Shown piece by piece: positions 1-9,818 of a DNA stretch of 64,000 bases. The DNA is from Clostridia bacterium. Lineage in GTDB: Bacteria > Bacillota > Clostridia > Oscillospirales > UBA644. The DNA is taken from assembly GCA_017427285.1 (NCBI GenBank), contig JAFRTE010000007.1, forward strand, positions 1 to 64,000, written 5' to 3'. Every line of letters begins with the position of its first letter. Within the stretch, counting starts at the first letter, position 1. The position numbers and the translations under genes are program-made. A model generated the notes under the pieces. The model did not search any database. It saw only the letters and a program-made list of their open reading frames with translations, and had not been told where the DNA came from.

Positions 1-53
1 TCGTAATCATCGTCGTCATCGTCATTATTATATTTGCTGAAGATGCTCTTTTT

Positions 54-869
54 TTAATTTCCCGAACCGAAAAGCGACTTTTTCTTCTTTTCAGACGAGA
101 ATAATCCTTTGATTTGTTTATCGTTTGCGCTGGTATCGTCAATATCGTCATCGTCATCATCGTCAAGATCGAAATCGTCGTTCTGCATCTTTGCAGGTCT
201 GCGTAAACGAGAAGAATCGGATTGTTTTTCAGCATGAACTGAGGGCATAATAATTGTTGAATCGTTTGGGATATCAAGGTCGTCATCTTCGTCTTCAGCT
301 TCTTTAAAATCGCCCGTATCGATCGGATCCTCGGAATAAGAAGAGAGCGAAGTAGCAACATCAGCTGTTGCAACCTTTAACATTTCAAGCGCACCCGATT
401 CATATTCTTCATCATCCTTTTTAAATACAGGAATTGAAGAGATGAGTTTAACATGGTTTTCATAGATAGAAAGAAGTCTGGACTTAAAAGACTCAACTTC
501 AGCTGTCAGCTGAGTTTTAACCTGCTGCTGATGGTCAGCCTCTTCTTTCGCTGTTTCTATCAGGCGCTTAGCATAGTCTTGTGCATCGGATACGATTTTA
601 TCAGCTTTTTTCTTTGCAGATCCCATCATGTCGTCATATGATTTCTGATTGGTTACAACGGCTGATCTCATCTTATCCTGGTCGTCACGTGACCGCTCGA
701 TCTTGTCATTAAGATATGCGACTCTTTTATTAAGCGCATCACGTTCTTCAATAAGAGCAGAATAATCCTCAAGGATTCTGTTGAGGAAATCTTCAACTTC
801 GTCAGGATTGTATCCACCGACTTTTGTTCTTGAAAATTCCTTCATTTCGATTTCTTTTGGCGTAATCAT
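54..869 (-). CDS. divIVA: DivIVA family cell-division / polar scaffold protein
   Basis: Coiled-coil protein that binds curved membrane at septa and poles and recruits partners for division and wall growth. The first 35 residues carry the family's membrane-binding region (ITPKEI..KEFSRTKVGGYNPDEVEDFL), followed by coiled coil to about residue 140. The C-terminal third is low-complexity: an Asp run, then a basic end (EKKKKSLFGSGN). I chose the ATG at 869 and not the GTG at 878, because AAAGGGG lies eight bases upstream of it and the protein then starts MITPKEI as in relatives. Last visible gene of the miaB-to-divIVA operon, behind ylmH. Oddity: after the TAA the same frame stays open to the window edge with a similar Lys/Asp composition. 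Confidence 0.93.
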   Translation of the reverse strand: MITPKEIEMKEFSRTKVGGYNPDEVEDFLNRILEDYSALIEERDALNKRVAYLNDKIERSRDDQDKMRSAVVTNQKSYDDMMGSAKKKADKIVSDAQDYAKRLIETAKEEADHQQQVKTQLTAEVESFKSRLLSIYENHVKLISSIPVFKKDDEEYESGALEMLKVATADVATSLSSYSEDPIDTGDFKEAEDEDDDLDIPNDSTIIMPSVHAEKQSDSSRLRRPAKMQNDDFDLDDDDDDDIDDTSANDKQIKGLFSSEKKKKSLFGSGN

Positions 870-892
870 CAAGTGCACCCCTTTATTGTTTA

Positions 893-1645
893 TCAGTTAT
901 ATTTTTTTACTTTTAGTTTCAGCCTGTTTTTATGTGTTTTGCCTTCAAATTGTCCGACAATATATTTCCCGAACCCACATATTACTATTATGTCGTTTTC
1001 TTTTATTTTAAACGACGAATTGCTTACTTCTTTTCCGTTGATAAAAACAAGTTTATCTTGTATAGTTTTGGAGCTTTTTTCTCTCGAAAAGTTGCAGACG
1101 GATGAAACGAAACAATCTATTCTGTCTGATGTGATAATAATGGATTTTTCATCAAACTGTCGTTTAATCATCGAAAGAAAATCGCCGGATGCATAAGAAA
1201 CATGGCATGTGTTTCTTCCGACAGAAACAAGAGAAGAAGCAATATAGTCTGAAATGGATTTGTTAACGAATACATATGCCTCTGTCGGGAATGCAATAAT
1301 ATCACCGAATGAATCTCTTTCTATCCCGAGAGACATTAATGCTCCCATATAGTCTCTGTGTGTCATTGATGCATTTTTGTTGTTCGAGGCAACTCTGAGA
1401 CATTGAATGGGGAAATCGCTGTTTTCTGGTTCATTATCGAAGAAAACAGCAAGCATGCGGTATTCGGCATCATCGTATCCGCCGTATAGAAGATATTTGC
1501 ATTTGAGGTTCTTAAGTGTATTAACGGCTGCAAATGCTGAATTATCAGACAAAAAATCCGAGAAAACTGTTTTGCCGGTTTTATTAGCTTTAAGAACAAG
1601 GTCTCTGATGTGTGCCTCAAAGATAAAATCGGCAGAATCATTCAT
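893..1645 (-). CDS. ylmH: YlmH-type S4-domain RNA-binding protein
   Basis: Cytoplasmic RNA-binding protein of the YlmH family, found beside sepF and divIVA in Firmicutes. Known members bind ribosomal 50S-tRNA complexes or affect septum placement; the role here is inferred from the family. About 250 residues: an N-terminal YlmH domain and a C-terminal S4 RNA-binding domain from about residue 185 (SREKSSKTIQDKLVFINGKEV). Its start codon abuts the end of sepF, so translation is probably coupled. Confidence 0.88.
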   Translation of the reverse strand: MNDSADFIFEAHIRDLVLKANKTGKTVFSDFLSDNSAFAAVNTLKNLKCKYLLYGGYDDAEYRMLAVFFDNEPENSDFPIQCLRVASNNKNASMTHRDYMGALMSLGIERDSFGDIIAFPTEAYVFVNKSISDYIASSLVSVGRNTCHVSYASGDFLSMIKRQFDEKSIIITSDRIDCFVSSVCNFSREKSSKTIQDKLVFINGKEVSNSSFKIKENDIIVICGFGKYIVGQFEGKTHKNRLKLKVKKYN

Positions 1646-2019
1646 CAGAAATTCAATTCGCTTTCTATGTCGTCAAAAATATCTCCGGAAATATCAAGTC
1701 CTCCCGGGATAATAAGGAAAGTATGACCTGCAATCTTTTTGACCTGTCCGTTAAGTGCGTATGCTACACCGCTTAAAAAATCAACAAAACGACGTGTTTC
1801 GTTCGGAACTAATTCCAGATTAAGGATTACGGTCTTTCTGTCCAGAAGATTATCTGCGATATCAATAAGATCTTCTCTCTTCTCAGGTTTTGCAAGAATA
1901 AACTGCGGTCTCGGTTTGTAACCGTCATCCGGTTCGTTTTCGTCCTGAAAACCCTGAGCGACCGGCATATCGTCATCGTTCATAGTGTCATCAGGAAACA
2001 ATTTTTTAAAGATACCCAT
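1645..2019 (-). CDS. sepF: SepF, membrane anchor for FtsZ
   Basis: Cell-division protein that tethers FtsZ filaments to the membrane at midcell. It has the family layout: short amphipathic N-terminus (MGIFKKLF), an acidic linker, and a compact alpha/beta domain at residues 45-120 with the signatures VILNLE, RRFVDFLSG and FLIIPGGLDISGD. The length of 124 residues is slightly below that of Bacillus SepF. It lies between ylmE and ylmH, the standard ylm order. Confidence 0.95.
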   Translation of the reverse strand: MGIFKKLFPDDTMNDDDMPVAQGFQDENEPDDGYKPRPQFILAKPEKREDLIDIADNLLDRKTVILNLELVPNETRRFVDFLSGVAYALNGQVKKIAGHTFLIIPGGLDISGDIFDDIESELNF

Positions 2020-2045
2020 CTTAGGATTCCTTTCTGTTAATGAAT

Positions 2046-2690
2046 TTATTTAAAAAGTGTCCTTCCAACTCTGATCATATTGGATCCGTGCTTAACTGCT
2101 AAAGGATAATCATCAGACATTCCCATTGACAGAGTCTGAAGTTGTGTGTTTGTAAAATTACGTGTTTTGGCATCTTGAAAAAGCGAATACATTTTTTCAA
2201 AATAATATTCTTGCGCGCCTATGGGCATCACTGCCATTAATCCCTTCACCGAAATACCTGAAATGTTTGCGCAGGCATTTAAAATATCATTTAGATCATT
2301 AATTGAAGCCCCTGTTTTAGTTGCTTCATCGGCGATGTTGATCTCAATCAAAACATCCTGAATCTTATCGAGTTTAGAGGCCTGTTTTGCAATTTCAACG
2401 GCTACTCTTACGGAATCGACAGATTGGATAAGATCTGCAATGGCAACAGCTGGTTTTACTTTATTTGTTTGAAGATGGCCTATCAAATGTTTTTTAACAG
2501 GTAAAAAAAGTTCGTTTCTTTCACAAAGCTGCTGTACCCTATTTTCTCCTATATCTTTAATTCCGCACAAAATAGCTTGATTGGCAGATTCTAAGGATTG
2601 ATATTTCGTTACTGCCACAACGGTAACAGTCGAGGGTTCAGCATACTCGGATATTCGGGCAATTATTTCATTATAGTTATCTTTAATCAT
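2046..2690 (-). CDS. ylmE: YggS/YlmE family pyridoxal-phosphate homeostasis protein
   Basis: Small PLP-binding protein of the alanine-racemase N-terminal fold, thought to buffer free pyridoxal phosphate and affect amino-acid pools. The PLP lysine lies in VTVVAVTKYQSLE near residue 28; the conserved ENRVQ and HLIGHLQTNK motifs follow, and SMGMSDDYPLAVKHGSNMIRVG near the end is the phosphate-binding region. At 214 residues it is slightly short but complete. Its start overlaps the end of the HlyD-like gene by eight bases. Confidence 0.93.
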   Translation of the reverse strand: MIKDNYNEIIARISEYAEPSTVTVVAVTKYQSLESANQAILCGIKDIGENRVQQLCERNELFLPVKKHLIGHLQTNKVKPAVAIADLIQSVDSVRVAVEIAKQASKLDKIQDVLIEINIADEATKTGASINDLNDILNACANISGISVKGLMAVMPIGAQEYYFEKMYSLFQDAKTRNFTNTQLQTLSMGMSDDYPLAVKHGSNMIRVGRTLFK

Positions 2691-3927
2691 TTTTTGTAAG
2701 ATTCAATATTTTTTTATCTTCGAGGCCTTTACCTCCGATAATTACTTCATCCTGCGCTTTAAGCGTATTTTCAGCGGAGGTCGGCTGCGGTTTTACAAGA
2801 GAATATTCGTCGGTAACAAATACTATTTCTATCGGTTTAAAAAGAATACGCTGTGCTGAGAGAACATAAACTCCGGTAACACCGTCAACGACCCTTAATG
2901 CTTCATTGCTTACCTTCAACCCGGTATATGTTTTTAGAATCATATGGGAAGTTTGCTTGCGAAGACCAAACAGTTCTGCGGTCAATGTCCCGCAGCGAAA
3001 TCTTACTGCATTTTTGTCGTTGACAGGCCTTGAAATATATTCAACAAAAGTTGTTATTTTAGTTGCACCGATTTCATCAATATCAAATTCAAGGGTAACG
3101 GATTTTCCGACATATAGATCGGAAGCCACAGAAGAAGGTACTTCAGCTATAAATGCCCAATATGAATAATGCTGTAGTTTTCCGACTGCAAAATCAGATA
3201 TTTCACTTTGAGGCATTTGCATCAGCGATTCATACATTGCAACTGTCGGTTCTTTATAATCGGACATATTGAGATATTCATAACCGTCAATATTTGAATA
3301 AAAATAACCAGCAGATGGGCTGTAGAGTGATTTCGATGATGATCCGGCATCCTGATATATCTGAGAAATTTCACTTTCGATGGACGCAATAACATTTGTG
3401 ATATATGAAGATCCTTCGGATTGTAAAAGTCTCTGGTCAAAAGCAGACTGAACTTTTTCTTCACTGATACTCTTTTGATTAAAGTCATCATCGCTTCCGG
3501 AATTGAGAAAAGAAATAATTGAATTTTTAATACTCTGCTCAACTGTTAACGAATCATACTGGGTACTTTTTCTTATGGTATCCTTAAGTCTTTCAAGCTT
3601 TTTATTAAGGTATGAAAGATTTTGCATCTGACTGTCTGAAATATTATCCTGATTATATGTTGCATATGGAGAATATCTGGCTATTCTTGCCCCGTCCGAA
3701 TAATTATAGTGAATAAATTTATAATCCTCATCGGCGTAAAGAACAATTTCATCTCTCAATGCAATTCCGCTGATGTCAATATGATTATCTACAGACGATT
3801 CTTCAACAATTTCTGAAACTACCTGTTGTGAGAATAAAGAAGTAGAGAAAAAACTGAAGAAAAAGTAAGCAGCAAGAATTAATGAAAAAATATAGAACAG
3901 AAGATTAAAAAGCGAATTAGATTTCAT
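2683..3927 (-). CDS. HlyD-like membrane-anchored adaptor protein
   Basis: A 414-residue protein with one N-terminal membrane anchor (residues about 7-28) and a large extracytoplasmic part. RDEIVLYADEDYKFIHYNYSDGARI resembles the first half of a barrel-sandwich (HlyD/lipoyl-type) domain, a helical region follows (about 105-215), and the second half with a beta-rich end occurs near residues 330-400. HlyD proteins normally link an inner-membrane exporter to an outer-membrane channel, but no exporter is nearby and a monoderm cell has no outer membrane. It sits five bases after hfq and overlaps ylmE, so an envelope or division role is possible (inference). Confidence 0.65.
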   Translation of the reverse strand: MKSNSLFNLLFYIFSLILAAYFFFSFFSTSLFSQQVVSEIVEESSVDNHIDISGIALRDEIVLYADEDYKFIHYNYSDGARIARYSPYATYNQDNISDSQMQNLSYLNKKLERLKDTIRKSTQYDSLTVEQSIKNSIISFLNSGSDDDFNQKSISEEKVQSAFDQRLLQSEGSSYITNVIASIESEISQIYQDAGSSSKSLYSPSAGYFYSNIDGYEYLNMSDYKEPTVAMYESLMQMPQSEISDFAVGKLQHYSYWAFIAEVPSSVASDLYVGKSVTLEFDIDEIGATKITTFVEYISRPVNDKNAVRFRCGTLTAELFGLRKQTSHMILKTYTGLKVSNEALRVVDGVTGVYVLSAQRILFKPIEIVFVTDEYSLVKPQPTSAENTLKAQDEVIIGGKGLEDKKILNLTKND

Positions 3928-3932
3928 GAATT

Positions 3933-4214
3933 CTAGAATATATTAATCGGTCTGGAAGGTTGTATTGTCGAAATGGCATGCTTATACACCATGTTCAGTT
4001 TTCCGTCGGATTCGAACAAAATAGAATATGAATCAAATCCGCGAACTATTCCTCTAAGCTGGAAACCGTTTACAAGATATATTGTTAAAATGATTTTTTC
4101 TTTTCTAGCGTAATTCAGAAAAAGATCCTGCAAATTGACATTTTTGAACTTGAAACTATCTTGCGAGATGTTTTCTGCTGATTCGGAAACACGGTTTGTA
4201 TAATCATTATCCAT
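3933..4214 (-). CDS. hfq: RNA chaperone Hfq
   Basis: Hexameric Sm-like RNA chaperone that helps small RNAs pair with mRNAs. The Sm1 region ([20 protein letters not shown], then [20 protein letters not shown]) and Sm2 motif ([11 protein letters not shown]) are intact. The N-terminus is extended by about 25 polar residues relative to short Hfqs. I place the start at the ATG at 4214 because GGAGGTG lies six bases before it; the upstream in-frame ATG at 4241 has no ribosome-binding site. It follows miaA, a widespread gene order. Confidence 0.93.
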   Translation of the reverse strand: MDNDYTNRVSESAENISQDSFKFKNVNLQDLFLNYARKEKIILTIYLVNGFQLRGIVRGFDSYSILFESDGKLNMVYKHAISTIQPSRPINIF

Positions 4215-4252
4215 AGCATACACCTCCATATTAATTTTCAATCTTTATTATA

Positions 4253-5182
4253 TCACACTTTTAAGAATTTTACCATATGTTTTATACAAGAATTCAAAAT
4301 TTCTTCGAAATTATTTGTATCAATATTGTGCCAAATGATACTTTTGTCTCTTTTGAACCATGTTAATTGCCTTTTTGCATACCTTCGGCTTTCGAGTTTT
4401 ATCTGTTCTACCGCTTCTTCAAGAGTAATTTTATCTGATAAATAATCGTATAGCTGCCTGTAACCGATCGCCTGCGAAGCGGTCGAAGATATTTCGCCTC
4501 GGAATAAATCACTTGCTTCCTGAAGGAAACCATGATCCATCATTTCATCAACACGTCTGTTAATTCTTGAATACAGGTACTCCCTATCTAACGAAGTAAG
4601 CCCGATTTTAAAAAAGTAAAATTCAGGGTCCTGTTTTGATTCCCTGTTAAACTCTTCAACTGTTTTGCCTTCACTTCGATAAATCTCAAGCGCTCGTGAA
4701 ACACGTCTTATATCGTTGACGTTCAATTTGTCGTAAGACTCAGGATCTACAGAACGAAGCAAAGCTTTTAATTCTCCAGGACCGTTTGCGTCTGCATAAT
4801 ATTTAAGAAAATTTCTGTATTCGCTGTCTGCCTTTGCGGGAGATAATTTAATATTTTCGGTTAACGATGAAATATAAAGCCCTGTTCCTCCGACAATAAT
4901 CGGAAATTTGTTGCGCGAAATTATATCGCGAATTGTTTTTTTTGCTATATCCAGGAAGTCGGAAAGTGAAAACTCACACGACGGCTCAACAATATCTATC
5001 ATATGATGCGGTATTCCATGCATCTCTGCATCGGTTACTTTAGCTGTTCCGATATCCATACCCCTATATACCTGCATGGAGTCAGCGGATATTATTTCAC
5101 CGTTAAATTCTTTTGCAAGTTCGACCGACAGTTTTGACTTACCCGTTGCGGTAGGACCGAGAATAACAAGAACTTTATCCAC
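4253..5182 (-). CDS. miaA: tRNA dimethylallyltransferase MiaA
   Basis: Transfers a dimethylallyl group to N6 of A37 in tRNAs reading codons that begin with U; MiaB, encoded upstream in the same operon, then methylthiolates the product. The P-loop GPTATGKS is at residues 9-16, with DSMQVYRGMDIGTAK and GGTGLY following as expected. At 309 residues it is full length. It starts five bases after mutL. Confidence 0.97.
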   Translation of the reverse strand: MDKVLVILGPTATGKSKLSVELAKEFNGEIISADSMQVYRGMDIGTAKVTDAEMHGIPHHMIDIVEPSCEFSLSDFLDIAKKTIRDIISRNKFPIIVGGTGLYISSLTENIKLSPAKADSEYRNFLKYYADANGPGELKALLRSVDPESYDKLNVNDIRRVSRALEIYRSEGKTVEEFNRESKQDPEFYFFKIGLTSLDREYLYSRINRRVDEMMDHGFLQEASDLFRGEISSTASQAIGYRQLYDYLSDKITLEEAVEQIKLESRRYAKRQLTWFKRDKSIIWHNIDTNNFEEILNSCIKHMVKFLKV

Positions 5183-5187
5183 TTTCC

Positions 5188-7185
5188 CTACCCCACAATA
5201 CGCCTAAACTGCTTTTCTATTGCAGTTTTAGTCATAATGAAAACAATCGGTCTTCCGTGAGGACAATACTTCAATTTATTCCTTTTTCTCAAATATTCAT
5301 CAATAAGCCCCTTAAGTTCAAATTCAGAACTTCGCTTACCGCTTTTAATTGCTGCTTTGCACGAAATTGTATAGAGAAACTTATCAAGAAGTTCTTTTTC
5401 GGCATACGATTTAAGTTTCAGTTCCGAAGCTATTTCGGAAAGTACAACTTCAATATCTTCCTCATCGAGCACAACGGGAATTTCTCTCAGAATTAGTGTT
5501 CCGTCAAGATCATCGATATCAAAGCCCAGTTGCTTGAGTCCTGATTTGTTTTCCATTAAAACAGCTCTGTCTGATTCGGAAACAGACAAAAGCTTCGGAG
5601 CAAGAAAAGTCTGAACTTCGATATAATCAGAAGACCTGAGCTTTTCGAAAATCATCCGCTCATGCAAAGCATGCTTATCGATAAACATTATAGTTTCGGG
5701 TAATTCGATAATAATATACGTATTGAATACCTCGCCTATAAGCTTATAATCCGGAGAATTATCCAAAGAAACAGTCAATTCCTCATTGTTTGAATTATTG
5801 TGATTATTAACGGTATCTGTTGTGGAATCAGTGTCGGTTTTCGATGACGCATTTGCAAGCTGAATGATTTTTTCTGTATCGACCTCTATATTGTTTTTAT
5901 CAACAAATTCTTTTATTCTAGATACTGCTTCAAACGGGTCGCTTCGAAGACTGAATACGTCATCTTTATTCATATCTATACCATATGAATAAGAATTGCG
6001 GCTTATATTTGAAGACTGGGTATCAGATCTGCTTGAATTATTATGTGAATTCTTGAATGATATAATATCCCAATCATTGATATGCTTGATATCGTCAACT
6101 TCTTTTACTGAAGCAACGGAATCAGAAAAATCTTTTTCTGTGTCATTTCCCGGTTTTAACACATTATTTAAAGGCACCTTTATCTGATAAATGCCCGATT
6201 CCACAGACAATGCTTCACGAACGCTTTCAGAAATAGCGTTGGCAATTATTTTTTCGTTGGAAAACTTAATCTCAAGCTTTGAAGGGTGGACGTTAACATC
6301 AATTTCTGTTGAGTCGATTTCAAGGAAGAGAATACATACGGGATAGCGTCCGACAAGCATACTGTTTTTGTATGACATTTCGAAAGCAAGCTGAAGAGTC
6401 CTTGATTTTACAAGACGTCTGTTTACAAAGAAAATCTGGAAATTTCTATTGGTTTTTGTGGCGAGAGGCCTTCCTATCAAACCATGAATACCAATACCGT
6501 TTCCGTTATAATCAACGGGTATTAAATCAGAAGCAAGTTCAGACCCGAACACGGAATATGCCGCGTTATCAAGACTTCCGTTTGCAGAAGTAAAAAAACG
6601 CTGCACACCGTTTATTATATACGAAAACGCAATGTCGGTATGAGATATAGCAAGTTTTTCAATAAGACTGCTGATAGCTGCTCTTTCCGTCTGTTCAGAC
6701 TTAACGAATTTCAGTCTTGCAGGAGTATTGTAAAACAGGTTACGGACTTCTATTGTTGTGCCGTCGGAAAGTCCGATATCGCCTTCATCAATAATCCTCC
6801 CGCCTTCAAGAGAAACATAGTATCCGGAAACAGAAGACTGTTCCTTTGTTTTCAACAGTATCTTTGAGACAGCGGAAATAGCGGCTAACGCTTCTCCCCT
6901 GAATCCGAGAGTATTAATTGAGTATAAATCAGCTTTTGTTGAAATTTTGCTTGTTGCATGTTTTTTAAAAGCAGCTTTGGCGTCATCCGGAGACATGCCG
7001 CATCCGTCGTCGGTAATGCGAATATAATCGATACCACTTCCGACAATTTCAATTGTAATTTTTTTTGCCCCCGCGTCTATTGAGTTTTCAACAAGTTCTT
7101 TTACTACAGAGGCAGGTCTTTCCACAACTTCTCCCGCCGCAATCAGATCGGAAATATCGTTGTCGAGAATTTTAATTTTGTTCAT
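5188..7185 (-). CDS. mutL: DNA mismatch repair protein MutL (endonuclease type)
   Basis: Couples mismatch recognition by MutS to strand incision. The N-terminal GHKL ATPase has ELVENSIDAGA, DDGCGM and TLGFRGEAL; a variable linker rich in Asn and Ser spans about 340-475. The C-terminal dimerisation and nuclease domain carries DKHALHER followed by E (about 503-515), SCKAAIKSG and CPHGRP (641-646), the metal-site motifs of MutL in bacteria without MutH. Strand choice is therefore presumably nick- or clamp-directed. The start overlaps the end of mutS by four bases. Confidence 0.97.
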   Translation of the reverse strand: MNKIKILDNDISDLIAAGEVVERPASVVKELVENSIDAGAKKITIEIVGSGIDYIRITDDGCGMSPDDAKAAFKKHATSKISTKADLYSINTLGFRGEALAAISAVSKILLKTKEQSSVSGYYVSLEGGRIIDEGDIGLSDGTTIEVRNLFYNTPARLKFVKSEQTERAAISSLIEKLAISHTDIAFSYIINGVQRFFTSANGSLDNAAYSVFGSELASDLIPVDYNGNGIGIHGLIGRPLATKTNRNFQIFFVNRRLVKSRTLQLAFEMSYKNSMLVGRYPVCILFLEIDSTEIDVNVHPSKLEIKFSNEKIIANAISESVREALSVESGIYQIKVPLNNVLKPGNDTEKDFSDSVASVKEVDDIKHINDWDIISFKNSHNNSSRSDTQSSNISRNSYSYGIDMNKDDVFSLRSDPFEAVSRIKEFVDKNNIEVDTEKIIQLANASSKTDTDSTTDTVNNHNNSNNEELTVSLDNSPDYKLIGEVFNTYIIIELPETIMFIDKHALHERMIFEKLRSSDYIEVQTFLAPKLLSVSESDRAVLMENKSGLKQLGFDIDDLDGTLILREIPVVLDEEDIEVVLSEIASELKLKSYAEKELLDKFLYTISCKAAIKSGKRSSEFELKGLIDEYLRKRNKLKYCPHGRPIVFIMTKTAIEKQFRRIVG

Positions 7186-9782
7186 TCTGCTTCCTTTGCT
7201 TTTTGTGACAGATCATATAGCTCATTTAATGCTTCCACAGGTGTAATTACTGTTGCATCTAATTTAATCAATCTGTCTATAATTTCATCACGAAGCGTGT
7301 TTTTAAAAGATGTTTGAATATCATTATCAGTATGACTTATTTCTGATTTATACGATATTCTTCCGTTTTCAAGCTCAGACAGTATTTCTTCTGCTCTTCT
7401 GATAATATCGTCGGGAACTCCTGCCAGACGAGCTACATCTATACCGTAGCTGTCATCAGTCCCTCCCCTGACTATCTTGCGGAGGAAAATAATGTCTTTT
7501 CCTCTTTTTTTAGCAGCGATACTGTAATTCTTTATTCCTTCGTATTTTTCTTCAAGAGAAGTAAGCTCATGATAATGCGTTGCAAACAGAGACCTTGCTT
7601 TTATTTTATTTGAAACGTTTTCCAAAACGGCCTGAGCGATGCTCATGCCGTCAAAAGTACTGGTTCCTCTGCCGATTTCGTCAAAAATCAACAGGCTTCG
7701 TTTAGTGGCGTTTTTAACTATATATGCAACCTCGTTCATCTCCATCATGAAAGTGGATTGTCCCGAAACAAGGTCGTCAGTCGCCCCTACACGCGTAAAT
7801 ATTTTATCAACAACGCCGATTTGCGCAGAGTAAGCAGGCACAAAACACCCGATCTGAGCCATTATTACTATCAGGGCTACCTGGCGCATATATGTTGATT
7901 TTCCCGCCATATTCGGACCGGTAATAACAGCCATCCTGTCTGACGATGTATTCAGATAAGTGTCATTCGGAATAAATAGTTCGGATTTTATCAATGATTC
8001 AAGGACCGGATGACGTCCGTTTTTGATCGAAATAACATCCGATAAATCTATATCAGGTTGAACATATCCGTTTTTTGCCGAAACATTCGCAAAAGAAACA
8101 AGCATATCCAAATAACCGACTGCATTTGCTGTTTCCTTTATCGGAATTATATACTGTCCTATAAAATCGACAATTTCTCGATATAGATTGTTTTCCAATG
8201 CGATAAGCTTATCGCTTGCAGATAAAAGGTCCTCTTCGATTCGTTTCAGTTCGGGTGTAATGTAACGTTCGGCGTTGACCAACGTCTGTTTTCTTATATA
8301 TTCTTCGGGAACCTGCGAAAGAAATGAGTTGGTAACTTCAATATAATATCCGAATACCTTATTATATCCTATTCGAAGCGTCTTAATTCCTGTTCTTTCT
8401 TTTTCCTGCTGTTCTACTCCTGCAAGAACTCCTTTTGCGTCTGTCTGTAAAGAGCGAAGTCTGTCTATCTCTTCGTTATAGCCTTTTTTTATAAATCCGC
8501 CTTCTCTTATCAATACGGGGGGATCGTCAATTATAGCTTTTGAAATCAGAGTGCAGATCTGCGGTAAAGAATCAAGTTTATTAAATATTTCTTTCAGGAC
8601 GGATGATTGAAGAGGTTCAATTATTTGTTTTAGCTCAGACACATATGATAAAGACGATGAAAGCGCAATTAAATCTCTGGGACTGATAGTTCCATAAACG
8701 ATTTTTGAATTAAGTCTTTCTATATCTCTGATGTTTTTTAGCGCCGAGTAAAGCTGATCTCTCGTTTTATTGTCCTCAATAAGCACTCTGACGGCATTCA
8801 GTCTGTTTACGATAGCTACAGCATTCGCATACGGCCTTTCAATGCTTTTACGAAGAAATCTGGCGCCCATTGCGGTGCATGTGCGGTCAAGTACTCCAAG
8901 CAGAGAACCATGTTTTTCCTTTGTTCGCATATTTTCCGTAATTTCAAGATTTCTCCATGAAGAGGAATCTATTTCAAGAAAATCTTTCCTTGAATTAACG
9001 GTTATTTTGTTTAGATGTCTAAGGTCACAAAGCTGAGTATCGTACAGATAACCAAGCAAAAAACCGAAATTGTCGGCCGCAAGCTTATTGTCAAAAGGAA
9101 ATAGGTCTGCTTTATCACCAAGATGCGAAAGCACTTTTTCCGGAAAAGTTGCAATTTTATCTTTTATTACATCATCCGAAACTTCAGTAACAATGCAATT
9201 AGATGAATTTTTAACAAATAATGCAATTGATTCGTTTTTTAGTAGAGAAGAAGGCAGATATATTTCATTCGGGCTATATCTTGTAAGTTCACCGTATATA
9301 ACAGAATCTGAAACAGAATAATTATCGGAGAGGATAACGTCTCCCGTAGACAGATCGGCAAAACATAAAGATATTTTTCTTTCTTCCTGGAATGCCGATA
9401 CAATATATCTGTTTTTTGTTGAATCAAGCATTTCGGGGTCGGTTACGGTGCCCGGAGTAATTGTTCGGGTAACTTCGCGTCCCGTTACTTCATTGGTATC
9501 TTCGTCCTTTTTTTGTTCACAAATAGATACTTTATACCCTTTTGATATCAGGCGTGATATGTATCCGTCTACGCTGTGATAAGGAACTCCGCACATAGGA
9601 GCTCTCTTATCAAGACCGCAATCTCTTCCGGTAAGAGTAATATCAAGTTCTTTGGATGCAACGATCGCATCGTCAAAAAACATTTCATAAAAATCGCCAA
9701 GACGGTAAAGAAGAATAGAATCTTTGTATTTGTCTTTTACGGTAAGATACTGCTTCATCATCGGCGATAATGTTCCCGCCAT
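7182..9782 (-). CDS. mutS: DNA mismatch recognition protein MutS
   Basis: Recognises base mismatches and small loops and recruits MutL. The mismatch-reading Phe-x-Glu is F31 and E33 in GDFYEMF; the ABC-type ATPase has Walker A GPNMAGKST at 622-630, the Walker B region LLIFDEIGRGTSTFDG, and a C-terminal helix-turn-helix. The length of 866 residues is normal. It is preceded by ylbF and overlaps mutL. Confidence 0.98.
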   Translation of the reverse strand: MAGTLSPMMKQYLTVKDKYKDSILLYRLGDFYEMFFDDAIVASKELDITLTGRDCGLDKRAPMCGVPYHSVDGYISRLISKGYKVSICEQKKDEDTNEVTGREVTRTITPGTVTDPEMLDSTKNRYIVSAFQEERKISLCFADLSTGDVILSDNYSVSDSVIYGELTRYSPNEIYLPSSLLKNESIALFVKNSSNCIVTEVSDDVIKDKIATFPEKVLSHLGDKADLFPFDNKLAADNFGFLLGYLYDTQLCDLRHLNKITVNSRKDFLEIDSSSWRNLEITENMRTKEKHGSLLGVLDRTCTAMGARFLRKSIERPYANAVAIVNRLNAVRVLIEDNKTRDQLYSALKNIRDIERLNSKIVYGTISPRDLIALSSSLSYVSELKQIIEPLQSSVLKEIFNKLDSLPQICTLISKAIIDDPPVLIREGGFIKKGYNEEIDRLRSLQTDAKGVLAGVEQQEKERTGIKTLRIGYNKVFGYYIEVTNSFLSQVPEEYIRKQTLVNAERYITPELKRIEEDLLSASDKLIALENNLYREIVDFIGQYIIPIKETANAVGYLDMLVSFANVSAKNGYVQPDIDLSDVISIKNGRHPVLESLIKSELFIPNDTYLNTSSDRMAVITGPNMAGKSTYMRQVALIVIMAQIGCFVPAYSAQIGVVDKIFTRVGATDDLVSGQSTFMMEMNEVAYIVKNATKRSLLIFDEIGRGTSTFDGMSIAQAVLENVSNKIKARSLFATHYHELTSLEEKYEGIKNYSIAAKKRGKDIIFLRKIVRGGTDDSYGIDVARLAGVPDDIIRRAEEILSELENGRISYKSEISHTDNDIQTSFKNTLRDEIIDRLIKLDATVITPVEALNELYDLSQKAKEAE

Positions 9783-9818
9783 TTTAAACTGTTCCTTTCA
9801 ACTGATTTAATTGTTTAA

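Noticed and set aside
869-878. GTG start for divIVA nine bases upstream
   Set aside because: It overlaps the AAAGGGG ribosome-binding site; the ATG at 869 has proper spacing and a family-typical N-terminus.
5644-5680. MutL nuclease motif with Lys in place of Gln (DKHA)
   Set aside because: The metal-binding Asp, His and Glu are intact and, from memory, the Lys variant is common in Clostridia; not a sign of lost function.
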